From contig DASUDX010000055.1 of NCBI GenBank assembly GCA_036275365.1, positions 1-20,550 of the forward strand: a stretch of 20,550 bases of DNA. Direction: 5' to 3'. The translations under genes and the position numbers were made by a program. How positions within the stretch are numbered: the stretch's first letter is position 1; every line of letters begins with the position of its first letter. Source of the DNA: DASUDX01 sp036275365. GTDB taxonomy: Bacteria; Pseudomonadota; Gammaproteobacteria; Nevskiales; Nevskiaceae. Under the pieces are notes generated by a model. It did not search any database, was not told where the DNA came from, and saw nothing but the letters and a program-made list of their open reading frames with translations. This document shows, in pieces, positions 14,436-20,550 of this stretch.

Positions 14436-15467
14436 ATGCTGTACCGACTCTGCCGTGACCTGCTGTTCCAGCTCGATGCCGAGCACGCCCATGAGCTGAC
14501 CCTGGGCTGGTTCAGCCGGCACCCGCGGCTGGCCACGCTGCCCTTCGCCGGCGATCCGGTGCAGGCGCCGCAGCCCCTGCTGGGCCTGATGCTGCGCAAC
14601 CGGGTCGGGCTCGCCGCCGGGCTCGACAAGAACGGCAGCGCCCTGGCCGCCTGGGAGCGGCTCGGCTTCGGCTTCGTCGAGATCGGCACGGTCACGCCGC
14701 GCCCCCAGCCCGGCAACCCGCGGCCGCGGATGTTCCGCCTGAGCGAGCACCAGGCGCTGATCAACCGCCTGGGCTTCAACAACCTCGGCGTCGAGGCTCT
14801 GGTCGCCAATGTGCGCCGGGCCCGCGAGCAGGGCGACTACCGCGGCGTGCTCGGCATCAACATCGGCAAGAACGCCGACACCCCGATCGAGCGCGCGGCC
14901 GAGGATTACTGCAGCGCGCTGGGCGCGGTGCACCGCTGGGCCGACTACATCACGGTCAACATCTCCTCGCCCAACACCCGCAATCTGCGCGATCTGCAGA
15001 GCGAGTCGGCGCTCTCGGCCCTGCTCGGCGCGGTGGCCCGCGAGCGCGACCGCTGCGCCCGCGAGCAGGGCCGCGCCGCCCCGCTGCTAGTGAAGATCGC
15101 CCCGGATGTGGATGGCGAGCAGATCGCCGCCATCGCCCGGGTGGCCCGCCTCAACGGGGCCGATGGGCTGATCGCCACCAACACCACCCTGGATCGGGCG
15201 GCGGTCGCCGGCCATCCCCAGGCCGGCGAGGCCGGCGGGCTGTCCGGCCGGCCCCTGCGCGAGCGGGCCGAGGCCGTGCTGCGCCAGCTGCGCGCCGAGC
15301 TGGGCAGCCACTATCCGCTGATCGGGGTGGGCGGCATCGACGGCGCCGAGGCGGCGGCGGCGCGGGTGGCGGCCGGGGCCCAGGCGGTGCAGATCTACAC
15401 CGGCTTCATCTACCGCGGGCCGGCCCTGATCCGCTCGGCGGCCCAGCGGCTGGCCGACCCGGCTTAG
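14436..15467 (+). CDS. pyrD: Dihydroorotate dehydrogenase (quinone), class 2
   Basis: Oxidises dihydroorotate to orotate in pyrimidine synthesis, passing electrons through FMN to membrane quinone. The 343-residue product has the class 2 N-terminal amphipathic extension (MLYRLCRDLLFQLDAEHAHE), followed by GLAAGLDKNG (58-67) and IGTVTPRPQPGNPRPRMFRL. NRLGFNN lies at 110-116. The catalytic serine of class 2 enzymes appears as Ser178 in VNISSPNTRNLR. LVKIAPD, TNTT and the phosphate-binding GVGGI and YTGFIYRGP complete the FMN site. No Shine-Dalgarno sequence precedes the ATG; the 21-nt gap after the kinase gene suggests read-through from upstream. Confidence 0.97.
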   Translation: MLYRLCRDLLFQLDAEHAHELTLGWFSRHPRLATLPFAGDPVQAPQPLLGLMLRNRVGLAAGLDKNGSALAAWERLGFGFVEIGTVTPRPQPGNPRPRMFRLSEHQALINRLGFNNLGVEALVANVRRAREQGDYRGVLGINIGKNADTPIERAAEDYCSALGAVHRWADYITVNISSPNTRNLRDLQSESALSALLGAVARERDRCAREQGRAAPLLVKIAPDVDGEQIAAIARVARLNGADGLIATNTTLDRAAVAGHPQAGEAGGLSGRPLRERAEAVLRQLRAELGSHYPLIGVGGIDGAEAAAARVAAGAQAVQIYTGFIYRGPALIRSAAQRLADPA

Positions 15468-15489
15468 GCCATTTCTGCCAGTCCCGGCG

Positions 15490-15519
15490 TTGCCGCTGGG
15501 CCGGGCGGGAGACTAGAGT
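15490..15519 (+). promoter_or_regulatory. Possible promoter of the OmpA-like gene
   Basis: TTGCCG (15490-15495), an 18-nt spacer and TAGAGT (15514-15519) form a moderate sigma70-like pair, 74 nt before the ATG at 15594. The region 15468-15593 holds no other gene. A weak CCCGGC/GCCGGG hairpin (15483-15488 with 15500-15505) overlaps it and could be the pyrD terminator. Confidence 0.35.
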
Positions 15520-15581
15520 CAGCCTTCCGGAGCCTGTCATCGTCCTCGGGCACCATGACGGCCGTACCCATAACCACACAC

Positions 15582-15587
15582 AAGGGA
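15582..15587 (+). promoter_or_regulatory. Ribosome binding site deciding the OmpA-like start
   Basis: AAGGGA lies 6 nt before the ATG at 15594. This, with the signal peptide beginning at that ATG, rules out the in-frame ATG at 15555. Confidence 0.7.
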
Positions 15588-15593
15588 AGAGAG

Positions 15594-16802
15594 ATGCGTC
15601 CAGTTCCTGTTGCGGCGCTCGTCGCCGGTCTGTTTGTCGTGGCGCCGGCGTCGGCGGTCCATCCGGTGGGCTATGAAATGCCCTATGCGCTGGGCGGCCT
15701 GCTCGCCGAGTTCGGTGACAGCAGCCGGGATTCCGACACCGGCGAGGGCTTCCACCTGGGCTTCGGCCTGCCGCTGAGCGCGCCGGATCAGGCGCTGGAA
15801 GTGCGCTACTTCGATCTGCGCCGCGACCGCGACCTCGACGGTCAGCGCGACTACCAGACCGGGCTGAGCGTGCACTGGGTCAAGGACTTCGGCCTGTTCG
15901 GCTGGTCCGGTGAGGGCCTGGAGTCGCGCCTGCCGCAGTTCCAGCCCTTCGTCATGGCCGGCGGTGGCGCGGTGCAGGACGATGTGCGCGGCGACAAGAA
16001 CACCACCCTGGGCATCAGCGGCGGTGGCGGCGCGCTGTTCCCGATCGGCTTCAACGGCTGGGCGCTGCGCGCCGAGGCCCTGCTGCAGGGTCAGGTCAAC
16101 GACGAGACCGTGCCCGGCGAGGATGTGCTGCTCGACACCCAGGTGCGCATCGGCCTGCAGATTCCGCTCACCCCCTTCTTCGGCAAGGCCGCCGAAGTGG
16201 AAGCGGCGCAGGACTGCGAGCTGGCGGTGGTGGACCCGGTGACCGGGCGCAGCGATTGCGCCGCCGACTCCGACCGCGATGGCGTGGCCGATGGCGTGGA
16301 CGCCTGCCCGGGCACCCCGGCCGGCACCCGCGTGGATGCCACCGGCTGCGCGCTGCCGCTGACCGATGACGACGGCGATGGCGTGCTCAATGCCGACGAT
16401 GCCTGCCCGGGCACGGCGGTGGGCATGAAGGTGGATGGCCGCGGCTGTCTGGTGGACCAGCAGCTGACCCTGCGTGGCGTCAACTTCCTCAACAACTCCG
16501 CCGAGCTCACCGAGGATTCGCGCGGCGTGCTGGCCGAGGTGGCCGATGCCCTGCGCGGCCAGCCGGATGTGCAGATCGAGATTGCCGGTCACACCGATTC
16601 GATTGGCGATGAGACCTACAACCTGATCCTCTCCGAGCAGCGCGCCCAGTCGGTGCGGCAGTTCCTGATCGCCCGCGGCGTTGATGGCACCCGCCTCACC
16701 GCCCAGGGCTATGGCGAGTTCCAGCCGGTGGCCAGCAACGAGCTGCCGGAAGGCCGCAACGCCAACCGCCGCGTCGAGTTCAAGGTCATCGTCATCCAGT
16801 AA
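15594..16802 (+). CDS. OmpA family outer membrane protein with TSP3 calcium repeats
   Basis: The 402-residue product starts with a signal peptide (MRPVPVAALVAGLFVVAPASA). An eight-strand-like beta-barrel region follows (about 22-200, with alternating hydrophobic strands such as VRIGLQIPL). A linker with two Cys-containing thrombospondin type 3 repeats (about 223-285, DSDRDGVADGVDACPG and DDDGDGVLNADDACPG) comes next, and then a peptidoglycan-binding OmpA domain (about 290-402). Asp335 in AGHTDS and Arg350 in LSEQRAQS are spaced by 15 residues, as in the diaminopimelate-binding pair of E. coli OmpA. This architecture tethers the outer membrane to the cell wall, with Asp-rich repeats that likely bind calcium. 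It appears monocistronic, ended by the hairpin at 16813-16840. Confidence 0.94.
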   Translation: MRPVPVAALVAGLFVVAPASAVHPVGYEMPYALGGLLAEFGDSSRDSDTGEGFHLGFGLPLSAPDQALEVRYFDLRRDRDLDGQRDYQTGLSVHWVKDFGLFGWSGEGLESRLPQFQPFVMAGGGAVQDDVRGDKNTTLGISGGGGALFPIGFNGWALRAEALLQGQVNDETVPGEDVLLDTQVRIGLQIPLTPFFGKAAEVEAAQDCELAVVDPVTGRSDCAADSDRDGVADGVDACPGTPAGTRVDATGCALPLTDDDGDGVLNADDACPGTAVGMKVDGRGCLVDQQLTLRGVNFLNNSAELTEDSRGVLAEVADALRGQPDVQIEIAGHTDSIGDETYNLILSEQRAQSVRQFLIARGVDGTRLTAQGYGEFQPVASNELPEGRNANRRVEFKVIVIQ

Positions 16803-16812
16803 GCGGGTCCGG

Positions 16813-16840
16813 CACCGGCCACCGGCAGCGGTGGCCGGTG
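16813..16840. terminator. Perfect 12-bp hairpin between convergent genes
   Basis: CACCGGCCACCG (16813-16824) pairs perfectly with CGGTGGCCGGTG (16829-16840) around a GCAG loop, 10 nt after the OmpA-like stop codon. The lipoprotein gene converges from the right (stop at 16886), so the structure may serve both strands. No T-tract is present. Confidence 0.6.
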
Positions 16841-16885
16841 GCCGCGGCATCCGCTGCCCGGCCGGACCGGATCGCGAGGCCGGCG

Positions 16886-17452
16886 CTAGTCGATCAGCCG
16901 GCCGCGCTGCACACGCTGGGCCGAGCGGGCATCGAAGAAGGCCTCGCGATCCACCAGCAGGTGGGCCGCGCCGCTGTCGCCGATCGCGGTGTAGGTCTGG
17001 CCGGCGAGGCTCACCGTGCCCTCGCGGCCGTTCCAGTTGGGCAGATGCAGGTAGTAGCGATTGCCGTCATAGGCCTCGCCGAGCCAGGCATAGCGGCTGA
17101 TCTGGGTGCTGAAGTAGAGGTAGCTGCCTTCCTCGAAGCTCACCGCCATCCAGCCGGGCCCATTGGCCAGCAGCACGCCGGGCGTGCCGCGATCCACCAC
17201 CACCTCGTCCACCGCGCGCTCGCCGATGCTGACCAGGCGGCCGTCGCGGATGCCCATCTGCCCGGCCGATTCGCTGCGCACCAGGCGGATGGTGTCGGAG
17301 ACGAAGTACTGGAGACGGCGGCGGTCGTCCGCACTGAGCTGGAACTCCTGGGCCAGGCCATCGGTCCAGGCCAGGCGATCGGCCTGGGGATCGGGAAGGC
17401 CGGCGCAGGCACCGAGCAGAGGCAGGCAGAGCGGGACAAGCCAGGCACGCAT
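16886..17452 (-). CDS. Predicted lipoprotein of unknown function
   Basis: I do not recognise a family. The 188-residue product has a type II signal peptide, MRAWLVPLCLPLLGACAG, with a lipobox LGAC and lipidation Cys16. No Asp follows the Cys, so outer-membrane sorting is expected by the usual rule. The mature part begins with a helical stretch (about 30-60, LSADDRRRLQYFVSDTIRLV). A beta-rich domain follows (about 65-188) with repeated short strands such as VVVDRGTPGVLLA, GWMAVSFEEGSYLYFS and YYLHLPNWNGREGTVSLAG. This suggests a small beta-barrel or sandwich. The gene starts 59 nt from the divergent DUF1289 operon. Function unknown. Confidence 0.8.
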   Translation of the reverse strand: MRAWLVPLCLPLLGACAGLPDPQADRLAWTDGLAQEFQLSADDRRRLQYFVSDTIRLVRSESAGQMGIRDGRLVSIGERAVDEVVVDRGTPGVLLANGPGWMAVSFEEGSYLYFSTQISRYAWLGEAYDGNRYYLHLPNWNGREGTVSLAGQTYTAIGDSGAAHLLVDREAFFDARSAQRVQRGRLID

Positions 17453-17499
17453 CGGTAGACCCTACAGTCACGGACGCCGCAGTGTAGCGCCGGCCCACC

Positions 17500-17505
17500 T
17501 AGAAT
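17500..17505 (+). promoter_or_regulatory. -10 box immediately before the DUF1289 operon
   Basis: TAGAAT matches the -10 consensus at 5 of 6 positions and ends 6 nt before the ATG at 17512. A transcript starting at the normal distance would begin at or next to the start codon. The -35 region is not recognisable. Confidence 0.4.
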
Positions 17506-17511
17506 CCGACC

Positions 17512-17724
17512 ATGCCGATGACCCCGCCCGCCGCCGAACCCGCCTCGCCCTGCATCGGGGTCTGCCAGCTCGACGCCGCGCGGGTCTGCCTGGGCTGCGG
17601 GCGGGCCATCGACGAGATCGCCGCCTGGCCGCTGGCCAGCCCGGAGCAGAGAGAAAATATCCGTCGTGAGGCGGCCAGACGCCTGTCTATAATCCGGCCA
17701 AGCCCGCCCGCGCCGCCTCCATGA
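17512..17724 (+). CDS. DUF1289 family small cysteine protein
   Basis: A 70-residue protein with the DUF1289 signature SPCIGVCQLD...CLGCGRAIDEIAAW. Cys14, Cys18, Cys26 and Cys29 form a C-x3-C-x7-C-x2-C pattern suited to binding a metal or iron-sulphur cluster; that is inference, as the family is uncharacterised. A Met codon two residues in (17518) is an alternative start. The Pro-rich tail ends in an ATGA overlap with the next gene, so it is translationally coupled as first gene of a four-gene operon. The short length is normal for the family. Confidence 0.85.
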   Translation: MPMTPPAAEPASPCIGVCQLDAARVCLGCGRAIDEIAAWPLASPEQRENIRREAARRLSIIRPSPPAPPP

Positions 17725-18125
17725 ACCGCGTCCTCGCCCACACCGGCCTGCTGCTCTATGTGCTGCTGGCCGCCGCGGCTCTGCTCTGGTGGGCCCCCAA
17801 CTTCTTCGCCGCCAATCTGCATGCGCCGCCGGCGCTGAACTACCGCTATCTGGCCGGCAGCGGCATTCCTCTCGGTCTGCTGGTGATGAGCGTGGCGGCG
17901 CGCCAGTCGATCCTGCCGCGCTTCTCGCTGAAGATGCTGATGCAGGTGGCGATTGCCGGGCTGCTGCTGCTGCTGGGGCTGATGACCTTCCAGTTCCTGG
18001 CCCAGTCGGTGTTCTTCTGTGCCATGCATCTGTTCGTCTGCCTGGGCGGTCTGCTGTGGAATCTCTACGGCTACCACCGCGAGCTCAAGCTGTGGGACAA
18101 GCGGCGGGCCGCCGCCAATGCCTGA
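17721..18125 (+). CDS. Small integral membrane protein, unknown function
   Basis: The 134-residue product has about four hydrophobic segments (8-26, 44-60, 72-92, 97-115) and a basic C-terminal tail (HRELKLWDKRRA), which predicts a cytoplasmic C-terminus. No family motif is recognised. Its start overlaps the DUF1289 stop by 4 nt, and its end overlaps the thioesterase start by 8 nt, so it is firmly inside the operon and likely translated by coupling. Confidence 0.8.
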   Translation: MNRVLAHTGLLLYVLLAAAALLWWAPNFFAANLHAPPALNYRYLAGSGIPLGLLVMSVAARQSILPRFSLKMLMQVAIAGLLLLLGLMTFQFLAQSVFFCAMHLFVCLGGLLWNLYGYHRELKLWDKRRAAANA

Positions 18126-18570
18126 GGCCGCTGCGCGCCCCACCCGCGCCCTGTTCAGTCATTTCACCGCCCAGCCCACCCGCTGGGGTGATCTCGACGC
18201 GCTCGGTCATGTCAACAACACGCGGTTCTTCACCTTCGACGAATCGGCGCGTCTCGATTACTGGACCTCGCTGATGCAGGGGGATCCGGCCTTCTTCCGC
18301 GACTACGGCCTGATCCTCGCCTCGATCCGCTGCGATTTTCTCGCCCAGCTCCACCATCCCACCGCGCTCGAGGTCGGGCTGCGGGTGGCGCGCCTGGGCC
18401 GCAGCAGCTTCACCACCGAGGCCGCCATGTTCGGGGGCGAGCGGCTCTATGCGGTGACCCAGGCCACCCTGGTCTGGTTCGACTACCGCGAGCAGAAGGC
18501 CCTGCCGATTCCCGAGGCCGTGCGCGCCCGGGTGCTGGCGCGCGAGCGGGTCGCCCCCGAGCAAGGCTGA
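18118..18570 (+). CDS. Hotdog-fold acyl-CoA thioesterase
   Basis: A 150-residue single-domain 4HBT-type thioesterase of the FadM/YbgC kind, hydrolysing acyl-CoA or acyl-ACP thioesters. The hallmark is TRWGDLDALGHVNNTRFFTF (21-40), with Asp25/Asp27 and the GHVNN turn, followed by the long central hotdog helix and later strands around ALEVGLRVARLGRSS and ATLVWFDYREQKALPIP. I chose the ATG at 18118, which overlaps the membrane-protein stop by 8 nt, over an in-frame ATG at 18019 that is fully inside the preceding gene. The next gene starts 2 nt after its stop. The substrate is not determined by sequence. Confidence 0.9.
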   Translation: MPEAAARPTRALFSHFTAQPTRWGDLDALGHVNNTRFFTFDESARLDYWTSLMQGDPAFFRDYGLILASIRCDFLAQLHHPTALEVGLRVARLGRSSFTTEAAMFGGERLYAVTQATLVWFDYREQKALPIPEAVRARVLARERVAPEQG

Positions 18571-18572
18571 GG

Positions 18573-19919
18573 ATGGCCGCCAGCACGACCGAGGTGCTGG
18601 TGATCGGCGCCGGCTTCGCCGGGTTGCAGGCCGCCGCCGCCCTGCAGGCCCGCGGCCTGCGCGTGCAGGTGCTGGAGGCCCGCGATCGCCTGGGCGGGCG
18701 CAGCCGTCCGGCCACGCTCGCCGGTCGCCGGCTGGACCTCGGCGCCCAGTGGGTGGGCCTCGGCCATGCGCGACTGCAGGCCCTGGCGCGGCGCGCCGGC
18801 GCGGCGCTGCTGCCGCAGTACGACCAGGGCGACAAGCTGCTGCAGCTGGGCCACCGCCTGCGCCGCTACAGCGGGCTGATTCCGCCGGTCTCGCCGCTGG
18901 CGCTGATCGAGATGCAGGGGGTGATCTGGCGTCTGCGCCAGCTGCAGAAGGCGGTGCCGGCCGCCGCCCCCTGGGAGGCGCCCCACGCGGCAGATCTCGA
19001 TGCCCTGACCGTCGAGCAGTGGCAGCGCCGCTGGCTGCACAGTGCCGGCGGCCGTGCCCTGTTTGATCTGGCGCTGCGCGCGGTGTTCTGTGGCGAGGCC
19101 GGCCAGCTGTCGATGCTGGGCTTTCTGCACTACCTCGCCGGTAACGGCGGCTTCGAGCGGCTGATCGCCGCCCGCGACGGCGCCCAGGCGGCCACCGTCG
19201 ACGGTGGTCTGCATGCGCTCACGGCGACGCTCGCCGAGGGTCTGGAGATCGAGCGCGAGGCAGCGGTGCGGGCGCTGCGGCGCGAGGGCGAGGCGTGGAT
19301 CGCGCAGGGCGCGGACGGTCGCGACTGGCGCGCCCGGCGGGTGGTGCTGGCGATGGCGCCGCTGCTGAGCAGCCGCATCGAGATCCCCGGGCTTTCCGCC
19401 GAGCGCGAACAGCTCGGCCAGCGCATGCCGATGGGCTCGGTGATCAAGTGTCTGGTTGCCTACGAGCGGCCGTTCTGGCGCGAGCAAGGGCTCAGCGGCG
19501 AGTTCGTCTGCCCGCAGGCGGTGTTCTCGCCGGTGTTCGATGTCAGCCCCCCGGATGGCGGTCACGGCGCGCTGGTGGGCTTCATCGACGGACCGCTGGC
19601 CTGGCGCTGGAGCGGCGACGCCGGCGCCCGCCGCCGCGCAGTGATCGAGAGTCTGGTCGCCGCCTTCGGCGCGCAGGCGGCCGAGCCGATCGACTACCAG
19701 GATCACGACTGGATCGGCGATCCCTGGAGCCGCGGCTGCTATGTGGGCCTGCCCGCGCCCGGCACCCTGAGCCGGCTCGGCCCGGCCCTGCGCGCGCCGC
19801 AGGCGGGCCTGCACTTTGCCGGCACCGAAACCGCACGGGCCTGGGTCGGCTATGTGGAGGGCGCGCTGGAATCCGGCGAGCGGGTGGCGGAGGAAGTGGC
19901 CTCCTCGCTCAGCGCCTGA
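18573..19919 (+). CDS. Monoamine oxidase-like flavin amine oxidase
   Basis: A 448-residue FAD-dependent amine oxidase close in pattern to mammalian MAO. FAD-binding GAGFAG (12-17) is followed by LEARDRLGGRS (35-44). Lys292 in MGSVIKCLVAYERPFW matches the MAO lysine that contacts flavin N5 through water. Cys389-Tyr390 in SRGCY matches the MAO cysteine that binds FAD covalently and the first aromatic-cage tyrosine. FAGTETARAW (415-424) and Tyr427 in WVGYVEGALESGERVAEEV supply the flavin-closing motif and the second cage tyrosine. The C-terminal membrane helix of eukaryotic MAO is absent, so it should be soluble. It is the last gene of the DUF1289 operon, 2 nt after the thioesterase. The substrate is unknown; primary amines or polyamines are plausible. 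Its last 70 nt overlap dusC on the other strand. Confidence 0.92.
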   Translation: MAASTTEVLVIGAGFAGLQAAAALQARGLRVQVLEARDRLGGRSRPATLAGRRLDLGAQWVGLGHARLQALARRAGAALLPQYDQGDKLLQLGHRLRRYSGLIPPVSPLALIEMQGVIWRLRQLQKAVPAAAPWEAPHAADLDALTVEQWQRRWLHSAGGRALFDLALRAVFCGEAGQLSMLGFLHYLAGNGGFERLIAARDGAQAATVDGGLHALTATLAEGLEIEREAAVRALRREGEAWIAQGADGRDWRARRVVLAMAPLLSSRIEIPGLSAEREQLGQRMPMGSVIKCLVAYERPFWREQGLSGEFVCPQAVFSPVFDVSPPDGGHGALVGFIDGPLAWRWSGDAGARRRAVIESLVAAFGAQAAEPIDYQDHDWIGDPWSRGCYVGLPAPGTLSRLGPALRAPQAGLHFAGTETARAWVGYVEGALESGERVAEEVASSLSA

Positions 19920-20550
19920 GCGCGGGCGGCGGCGAGCCGGGCGCCGATGGCCTGCGGATCGCGCTCGCGCTTGATCTCGCTCCACAGCGGGGCCAGCGCC
20001 CGGTCGCCACACATCAGCAGCACCCACCACTGCTTGAGCCGGCCCGCTGCGTAGGCAGGCGGGGTCTGCTGTAGCAGGCGCTGCCAGAAGCGCTCCACCA
20101 GGGCCAGGCGCTCGCCGCGCGATTGCGGTTGCGGGGTCTGCCCGGCGGCCGCGGCGCGCACCTGGCGTGCCAGATCGGGCAGGGCAACCAGCCCCCGGCC
20201 GAGCATGAAATCCGCCGCCCCGCTCACCGCCCGGCAGCGCTGCCAGTCGGCCACGCTCCAGATCTCGCCATTGGCATAGACCGTGACCGCGACCGCCTCG
20301 CGGATCCGCGCAATCCACTCCCAGTGCGCCGGTGGCTGATAGCCCTGCACCTTGGTCCGTGCATGCACCACCAGCTGGGCGGCGCCACCGGATTCGAGCG
20401 CCCGCGCGCAGTCCAGGGCGAGATCGGTGTGTTCGTAGCCCAGGCGCATCTTGGCGGTCACCGGCACCGCGGCCGGCACCGCCGCGCGCACCGCGCGCAC
20501 GATGCGCTCGAGCAGCTCGGGCTCACGCAGCAGGATGGCGCCGCCGCGCG
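19850..20550 (-). CDS. dusC: tRNA-dihydrouridine(16) synthase DusC, N-terminal part outside window
   Basis: A flavoenzyme that reduces a uridine in tRNA to dihydrouridine. The frame enters from the right edge at RGGAILLREPELLERIV and continues past a GTG at 20500 that is internal, not the start. Visible landmarks are KMRLGY, the VHARTKVQGY block, the ANGEIW motif that I associate with the DusC subgroup, and MLGRG for FMN phosphate binding; the catalytic Cys lies outside the window. The helical C-terminal domain with RLKQWWVLL corresponds to ARIKQWLSYL of the E. coli protein, supporting DusC over DusA or DusB. The final residues (SEEATSSATRSPDSSAPST) extend beyond the typical end and are read antisense to the tail of the amine oxidase gene. 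Confidence 0.9.
   Translation of the reverse strand, partial: RGGAILLREPELLERIVRAVRAAVPAAVPVTAKMRLGYEHTDLALDCARALESGGAAQLVVHARTKVQGYQPPAHWEWIARIREAVAVTVYANGEIWSVADWQRCRAVSGAADFMLGRGLVALPDLARQVRAAAAGQTPQPQSRGERLALVERFWQRLLQQTPPAYAAGRLKQWWVLLMCGDRALAPLWSEIKRERDPQAIGARLAAARAQALSEEATSSATRSPDSSAPST

Noticed and set aside
12342..14933. An 863-residue open frame on the minus strand opposite the kinase and pyrD genes
   Set aside because: It is antisense to genes with clear family motifs, is rich in Gln, His, Gly, Arg and Ala, and matches the frame expected as a shadow of GC-rich coding sequence.
15555..15593. Upstream ATG for the OmpA-like gene
   Set aside because: It would bury the signal peptide and ignores the ribosome binding site at 15582-15587.
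18483..20318. A 611-residue minus-strand frame across the amine oxidase and into dusC
   Set aside because: It overlaps dusC in another frame on the same strand and has shadow composition.
1..20550. Search for tRNA or rRNA genes, CRISPR arrays, insertion sequences, phage or toxin-antitoxin genes
   Set aside because: Nothing was seen by eye: no transposase-like proteins, no regularly spaced direct repeats, no tRNA cloverleaf, and no shift in base composition suggesting transfer.

Overview
The window is uniformly GC-rich, densely packed chromosomal DNA with short intergenic gaps and no sign of mobile elements, CRISPR arrays or RNA genes. The gene content points to a gammaproteobacterium, probably near the Xanthomonadales/Lysobacterales: LptF and LptG followed by an RDD membrane protein, a class 2 quinone-linked PyrD, a stand-alone RibA with E. 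coli-like numbering, DusC, an OmpA-type porin with thrombospondin type 3 repeats, and a DUF1289 protein. The taxonomic placement is an inference from gene families and layout, not from a marker gene.

Layout. 3-3416 (+) is the 3' part of a large secreted protease of the divergent subtilisin/sedolisin-like type, with P-domain, Ig-like and Calx-beta modules, ended by a very strong hairpin. 3506-5658 (+) is lptF-lptG, the inner-membrane permease pair for LPS export, converging with an RDD membrane protein (5674-6210, -). 6312-6866 (+) is a periplasmic glutathione/thioredoxin peroxidase. It converges with a three-gene minus-strand run (9367 down to 6870): an anchored Ig-like-domain protein, a short-chain dehydrogenase and an alpha/beta hydrolase. 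From a divergent promoter region at 9368-9581, a large FabG4-type ketoacyl reductase runs rightwards, followed by a secreted fasciclin protein with its own strong ribosome binding site.

11795-15467 (+) is ribA, an unusual ABC1/UbiB-like kinase and pyrD in close order. 15594-16802 (+) is the OmpA-like protein, ended by a perfect 12-bp hairpin shared with a convergent small lipoprotein gene (16886-17452, -). 17512-19919 (+) is a tightly overlapping four-gene operon: DUF1289, small membrane protein, hotdog thioesterase and a monoamine-oxidase-like flavoenzyme. The last gene overlaps tail to tail with dusC, which runs off the right edge.

Most of the window is ordinary core and envelope housekeeping. 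The parts most worth a second look are four. The UbiB-like kinase has a glycine-containing nucleotide loop and several other substitutions at family-defining motifs. The monoamine-oxidase-like protein keeps the cysteine used for covalent FAD attachment in mammalian MAO. The protease combines a Glu at the catalytic His position with a subtilisin-like oxyanion Asn. Two genes have a -10-like box so close to the ATG that leaderless transcription is suggested. I found no clear evidence for a wholly new multi-gene system.
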